A stretch of 64,000 bases of DNA. Source: CAYFWF01 sp964346815. GTDB lineage: Bacteria; Acidobacteriota; Aminicenantia; Aminicenantales; Aminicenantaceae. Below the pieces are notes generated by a model. The model searched no databases, had not been told where the DNA came from, and saw only the letters and a program-made list of their open reading frames with translations. The stretch spans positions 316,253 to 380,252 of the forward strand of contig CAYFWF010000003.1 of NCBI GenBank assembly GCA_964346815.1. Direction: 5' to 3'. Every line of letters starts with the position of its first letter. The first letter of the stretch is position 1. Positions 60,869-64,000 of this stretch are shown here, in pieces. A program made the translations under genes and the position numbers.

Positions 60869-63307
60869 ATGAAAAATATTCGGGTGGGAAACAGCTCTAA
60901 AATAATTCTCATTATCCTCATATTATTTATTGCGATGTGTCAGGAATCTGCGAAAGAAACCTCCGAATATGCAGCGACATATCTTGGTGGGAGCGAGCAC
61001 GAATTTTGTGAAGCGATCGCTTTAGATGATGAGAGAAATATTTACGTATCCGGAAACACACGCTCTTTGGATTTTCCGACCACAGAAAGTGCGTACAATA
61101 GGAATCCAAAAGGCAAAAGTGATGTCTTCATAGCCAAGTTCGACAACGATCTCGAAACACTTCTTGCTTCTACCATCATCGGTGGTGATGAAGACGAATG
61201 TGCTTACACCATGTTGTTCGATTCCCGAGGTTATGTTTATGTTGCGGGTTACACATCCTCGAAAAACTTCCCCACGACAGCACATGCCTATGATGAAGAT
61301 TATAACGGCGGTGAGGGGGATGCCTTTATCCTGAAGATGGATAAAGACCTCAAAACCCTTGTGTCTTCGACATACCTGGGCGGCAGCGGTGCGGAAGACG
61401 ATTGGCGCAGCCCAGAGCTGATACTGGATAACGACGGGAATATTTATATTGCAGGGATCACGGACTCGGAGGATTTTCCTACGACACCAGGAGCGTTTCA
61501 AGAGAAGTACAAAGGCGGCATGCGCGATGTCTTTCTATCCAAGTTCGATTCCGACCTTAAAGAGCTGATCGCCTCTACTCTTTTGGGCGGCAGCAAGGAT
61601 GACAGGATGGGCCGGAGTCTCTGTATCGATACCCAAAAAAATGAACTATGTGTGGGAGGCTACACCTTTTCGCCTGATTTTCCGACAAGTCCGAATGCAT
61701 ACGGCAGAGAAGTCACCGGAGGACTGGATGGCTTTGTATCCAAATTAAGCATGGATTTAAAAGAATTGACCGCATCGACGATTTTGGAGGCCGGATGGAT
61801 CTACTGCATGATGATTCATGACAACGGAGATATTTATGTCGGGGGGCATGCAGCAAAAAGACTTCCCACCACTTCGAACGCCTTCCATCAAGACTTCGAT
61901 AAAGCATCCGATCAGGGCTTCATATCGTGTTTGAGCAACGATTTATCGGAATTGAAATCATCCACCGTAATCCCGGGAAGTTATGCCACAGGGGGAGGGA
62001 GAATTTGTTCTCTGAATTTGTGCCCATCCCCAGACGGTCATGTTTTATCTGCAGGCTGGGTTCGTCCCATAGATTTTCCCATCACCCCCGGCGTTTATGA
62101 CGAAACTCAGAACGGCAACAGCGATACTTATATCATGAAAATGGATAAAGACCTGTCCCATGTTCTGTTGTCTACCTTTCTCGGAGGCAGCAGGTCTGAG
62201 AGATGGAACAGGATGACAACGGATGGAGCTGGGAAAATTTACTTGGCCAGTTACACACTGTCATCGGACTTTCCTACAACCAAGGACGCAGCCTTTTCAA
62301 GGTTCAACGATGTTATTGACGATAAAGAGGAGAATTTAAACACATCGCCAAGAGACGCCTTCATCATCAGGATCGACGAGAATCTTTCCGCTGAGGTGTT
62401 TGAGGAATTCCATGAAGCTGCAAAGAGAGATCAGGTGAATAGAATGCAGGAGCTGCTGGAGAGAAATAAGGAATGGCTCGAGAAAAAGGATAAATATCAA
62501 AGAACGCCCCTCCATTCTGCAGCGCGCTACGGCGCTTCTTCAGCAGCGAGATTCCTGCTCGACCAAGGAGCCGATGTGAACGTCAAGGATGAGAGCGGAA
62601 ATACCCCCTTACATCTTGCCTCGATATTTCGTCACCATGAAACAGTCGATCTTCTGATTCAGCATAAAGCCGATGTCAATACGCTCAATGCCCAAGGGCA
62701 AACGCCGCTGCACCTCGCATCCTTATACGGAAATCCTGAAAGCATAAATTTATTGCTGGCCGGCGGGGCAAAGATAGACATCAGAGACGCTGACGGAAAT
62801 ACGCCCCTTCATATTGCCGTATTATACCGACATCCCGAAAACCTTGATGAAATATTAAAGTTTAATCCAGACATCGATGCGATCAATACAGAAGGCTGCA
62901 CTCCGCTTCATCTGGCGGTTCGACGACCGGACAATGCAAAAGCGGTTGAACTTCTGCTTCAGCAAGGGGCAGACCTGAGTATCACCGATCCTACAGGAAG
63001 AAATGCGCTTCTGGTATCAGTGAGCTCACATCAGAAAGAATACGTCGAATTATTGGTTTCAAAAGGGATCGACATCAATTCCCGGGACAATGATGGAAAT
63101 ACCGCCCTGCATTATCCCTTAATCAATGTATTAGAAAACAAACTGTATCTTCCCTACAGCAAAGAAATTGTGAAGACTCTTGTGCAAGTGGGAGCAGATC
63201 CTCAAATCAGGAATAAGCAAGGAAAATCTCCGATGGATTTAGCAGTGGAATCGGGAGAAGACGAATTGATAGACCTTCTGATATCATCGAATTCGATGAG
63301 TGAATGA
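60869..63307 (+). CDS. Exported SBBP beta-propeller protein with ankyrin repeats
   Basis: 812 residues. The N-terminal membrane segment ends IAMC (Cys about 30), a possible but imperfect lipobox. Residues 35-510 hold about eight SBBP repeats of some 55 residues, recognisable by 'GD-F--K-D--L--L-STYLGG' and 'DFPTT--AY' (SDVFIAKFDNDLETLLAST, GDAFILKMDKDLKTLVSST), folding as a propeller. From about 540 to the end run eight ankyrin repeats (QRTPLHSAARYG, GNTPLHLASIFRHHETVDLL, GQTPLHLASLYGNPESINLL). Both are binding scaffolds. The combination on one exported chain is unusual. GGAG upstream. The next gene follows after one base. Confidence 0.87.
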   Translation: MKNIRVGNSSKIILIILILFIAMCQESAKETSEYAATYLGGSEHEFCEAIALDDERNIYVSGNTRSLDFPTTESAYNRNPKGKSDVFIAKFDNDLETLLASTIIGGDEDECAYTMLFDSRGYVYVAGYTSSKNFPTTAHAYDEDYNGGEGDAFILKMDKDLKTLVSSTYLGGSGAEDDWRSPELILDNDGNIYIAGITDSEDFPTTPGAFQEKYKGGMRDVFLSKFDSDLKELIASTLLGGSKDDRMGRSLCIDTQKNELCVGGYTFSPDFPTSPNAYGREVTGGLDGFVSKLSMDLKELTASTILEAGWIYCMMIHDNGDIYVGGHAAKRLPTTSNAFHQDFDKASDQGFISCLSNDLSELKSSTVIPGSYATGGGRICSLNLCPSPDGHVLSAGWVRPIDFPITPGVYDETQNGNSDTYIMKMDKDLSHVLLSTFLGGSRSERWNRMTTDGAGKIYLASYTLSSDFPTTKDAAFSRFNDVIDDKEENLNTSPRDAFIIRIDENLSAEVFEEFHEAAKRDQVNRMQELLERNKEWLEKKDKYQRTPLHSAARYGASSAARFLLDQGADVNVKDESGNTPLHLASIFRHHETVDLLIQHKADVNTLNAQGQTPLHLASLYGNPESINLLLAGGAKIDIRDADGNTPLHIAVLYRHPENLDEILKFNPDIDAINTEGCTPLHLAVRRPDNAKAVELLLQQGADLSITDPTGRNALLVSVSSHQKEYVELLVSKGIDINSRDNDGNTALHYPLINVLENKLYLPYSKEIVKTLVQVGADPQIRNKQGKSPMDLAVESGEDELIDLLISSNSMSE

Positions 63308-63308
63308 A

Positions 63309-64000
63309 ATGAGAAGACTGTTGGTTTTATTTTTTTGCCTGGCATTTGCATTCTCCTTACATGCACAAAATATTCGTAAAACGCACCTTTCATACCCCTG
63401 GAAGGTCCATGAAATCGCAAAGGACTTTGAATTGCTGGACGTGTGGGAAATCCCGATATCGGCGGATAAAACAAAGAATCAGGATTTTTCACTCTTTCTC
63501 AAGGTAATGCGGCAACCCCCTAAAAAAAGTATCAGCAGGTTTTTCTCCATAAGGTACCTGATCGCCGGGTTTCTAGTATTTCTAAGAGAGTATTTGGGAG
63601 AAATGTCCGGTCTGGATAAAAACATCAATTCTCTTCCCATACCAGGCTGCAAAGAGACAAGCCTCAAAGACAGATTATCGCTTGAGGATCGAAAGAAAAG
63701 TCTTGCGGAAACGAGCGATAGGGGAGTGGACAATAATGGGATTTGGAGAACCGTGTATCTTTATGAGAATGAAATGCTGACCGAACTCTCGAATGATACT
63801 GTCCACGCTCTCATGCACTTCGGATGGGTCCATAAATCCGGGAGTTATTTCACGGCCCGACTAGCTGTTTATGCCAAACCGAGAGGAAATTTGGGTGTGT
63901 TTTATATGAAATTGATCATGCCCTTTCGTCAAATGATCGTTTATCCGGCACTGATGGAAGATATAAAAAACAGATGGGAAGAATATCACACAGGATTCAG
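63309..64000 (+). CDS. DUF2867-like exported protein, 5' part
   Basis: Open from ATG 63309 to the end of the window (230 residues seen). Signal peptide about 1-20 (FAFSLHAQ). The body fits DUF2867: FELLDVWEIPISADKTKNQD, a middle with LGEMSGLDKNINSLP, then NDTVHALMHFGWV, AVYAKPRGNLGVFYMKLIMP, FRQMIVYPALMEDIKNRW. The family is common but uncharacterised; cytosolic forms are sometimes annotated as NmrA-linked or SRPBCC-like. It starts one base after the SBBP-ankyrin stop, so the two are co-expressed. Confidence 0.75.
   Translation, partial: MRRLLVLFFCLAFAFSLHAQNIRKTHLSYPWKVHEIAKDFELLDVWEIPISADKTKNQDFSLFLKVMRQPPKKSISRFFSIRYLIAGFLVFLREYLGEMSGLDKNINSLPIPGCKETSLKDRLSLEDRKKSLAETSDRGVDNNGIWRTVYLYENEMLTELSNDTVHALMHFGWVHKSGSYFTARLAVYAKPRGNLGVFYMKLIMPFRQMIVYPALMEDIKNRWEEYHTGF

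Noticed and set aside
1..64000. tRNA, rRNA, CRISPR arrays, transposases or phage genes
   Set aside because: Looked for on both strands and none seen; intergenic gaps are short and explained above.

Overview
The window looks like part of a chromosome from an Acidobacteriota-related bacterium, most likely Candidatus Aminicenantes. This is judged from gene content, not from a marker gene. The signs are seven full-length MacB/FtsX-like permeases of the 'acidobacterial duplicated orphan permease' (ADOP) type, four intact PadR regulators beside them, a VWFA-related acidobacterial-type protein, three GWxTD-domain proteins in one operon, and an Oar-like TonB receptor with an N-terminal carboxypeptidase-regulatory domain. 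Most other products carry signal peptides: secreted peptidases, amidohydrolases, serine hydrolases and repeat proteins. I saw no rRNA, tRNA, CRISPR array, phage or insertion sequence.

Layout. 1-5300: NlpC/P60 end, VOC protein, secreted M14 peptidase, ferredoxin-like aldo/keto reductase. 5300-6700: small and decayed genes, including a 32-residue membrane peptide. 6800-11400: PadR, ADOP and a C45-type acyltransferase. 11500-17600: ADOP, CBM9-like protein, VWFA protein. 17800-24200: GWxTD/TPR operon, closed by a strong terminator that it shares with the converging TonB receptor (24294-27413). 28100-44000: four ADOPs, three PadRs, a secreted amidase and a methyltransferase-HEAT fusion. 44000-47700: SlyD-like isomerase, then ECF sigma, anti-sigma and HEAT-repeat protein. 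48000-52700: pentapeptide-repeat protein, GNAT, and a compact operon of metallophosphoesterase, unknown protein and MBL hydrolase. 52700-64000: ADOP, MFS exporter, serine hydrolase-TPR, M20 peptidase, SBBP-ankyrin protein and a DUF2867-like protein cut by the window end.

The most interesting layer is regulatory. Nine sites match sigma-54 -24/-12 promoters, with GG and GC exactly 10 bases apart, each upstream of a real gene. Six of these, driven from five control regions, are accompanied by paired 16-bp inverted repeats of the form TGTYC-N6-GRACA. The two repeats of a pair start 21 bp apart (22 in one case), as expected for tandem binding sites of a sigma-54 enhancer-binding activator. One pair lies between two divergent sigma-54 promoters and could drive both a PadR-ADOP pair and a lone ADOP. 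Two other PadR-ADOP pairs instead share a collinear sigma-70-type promoter with dyads.

No ABC ATPase is encoded here, so the permeases have no local motor. Several decayed permease and regulator pieces show that this gene family has been duplicating and eroding. Three apparent single-base frameshifts may be real decay or assembly errors.
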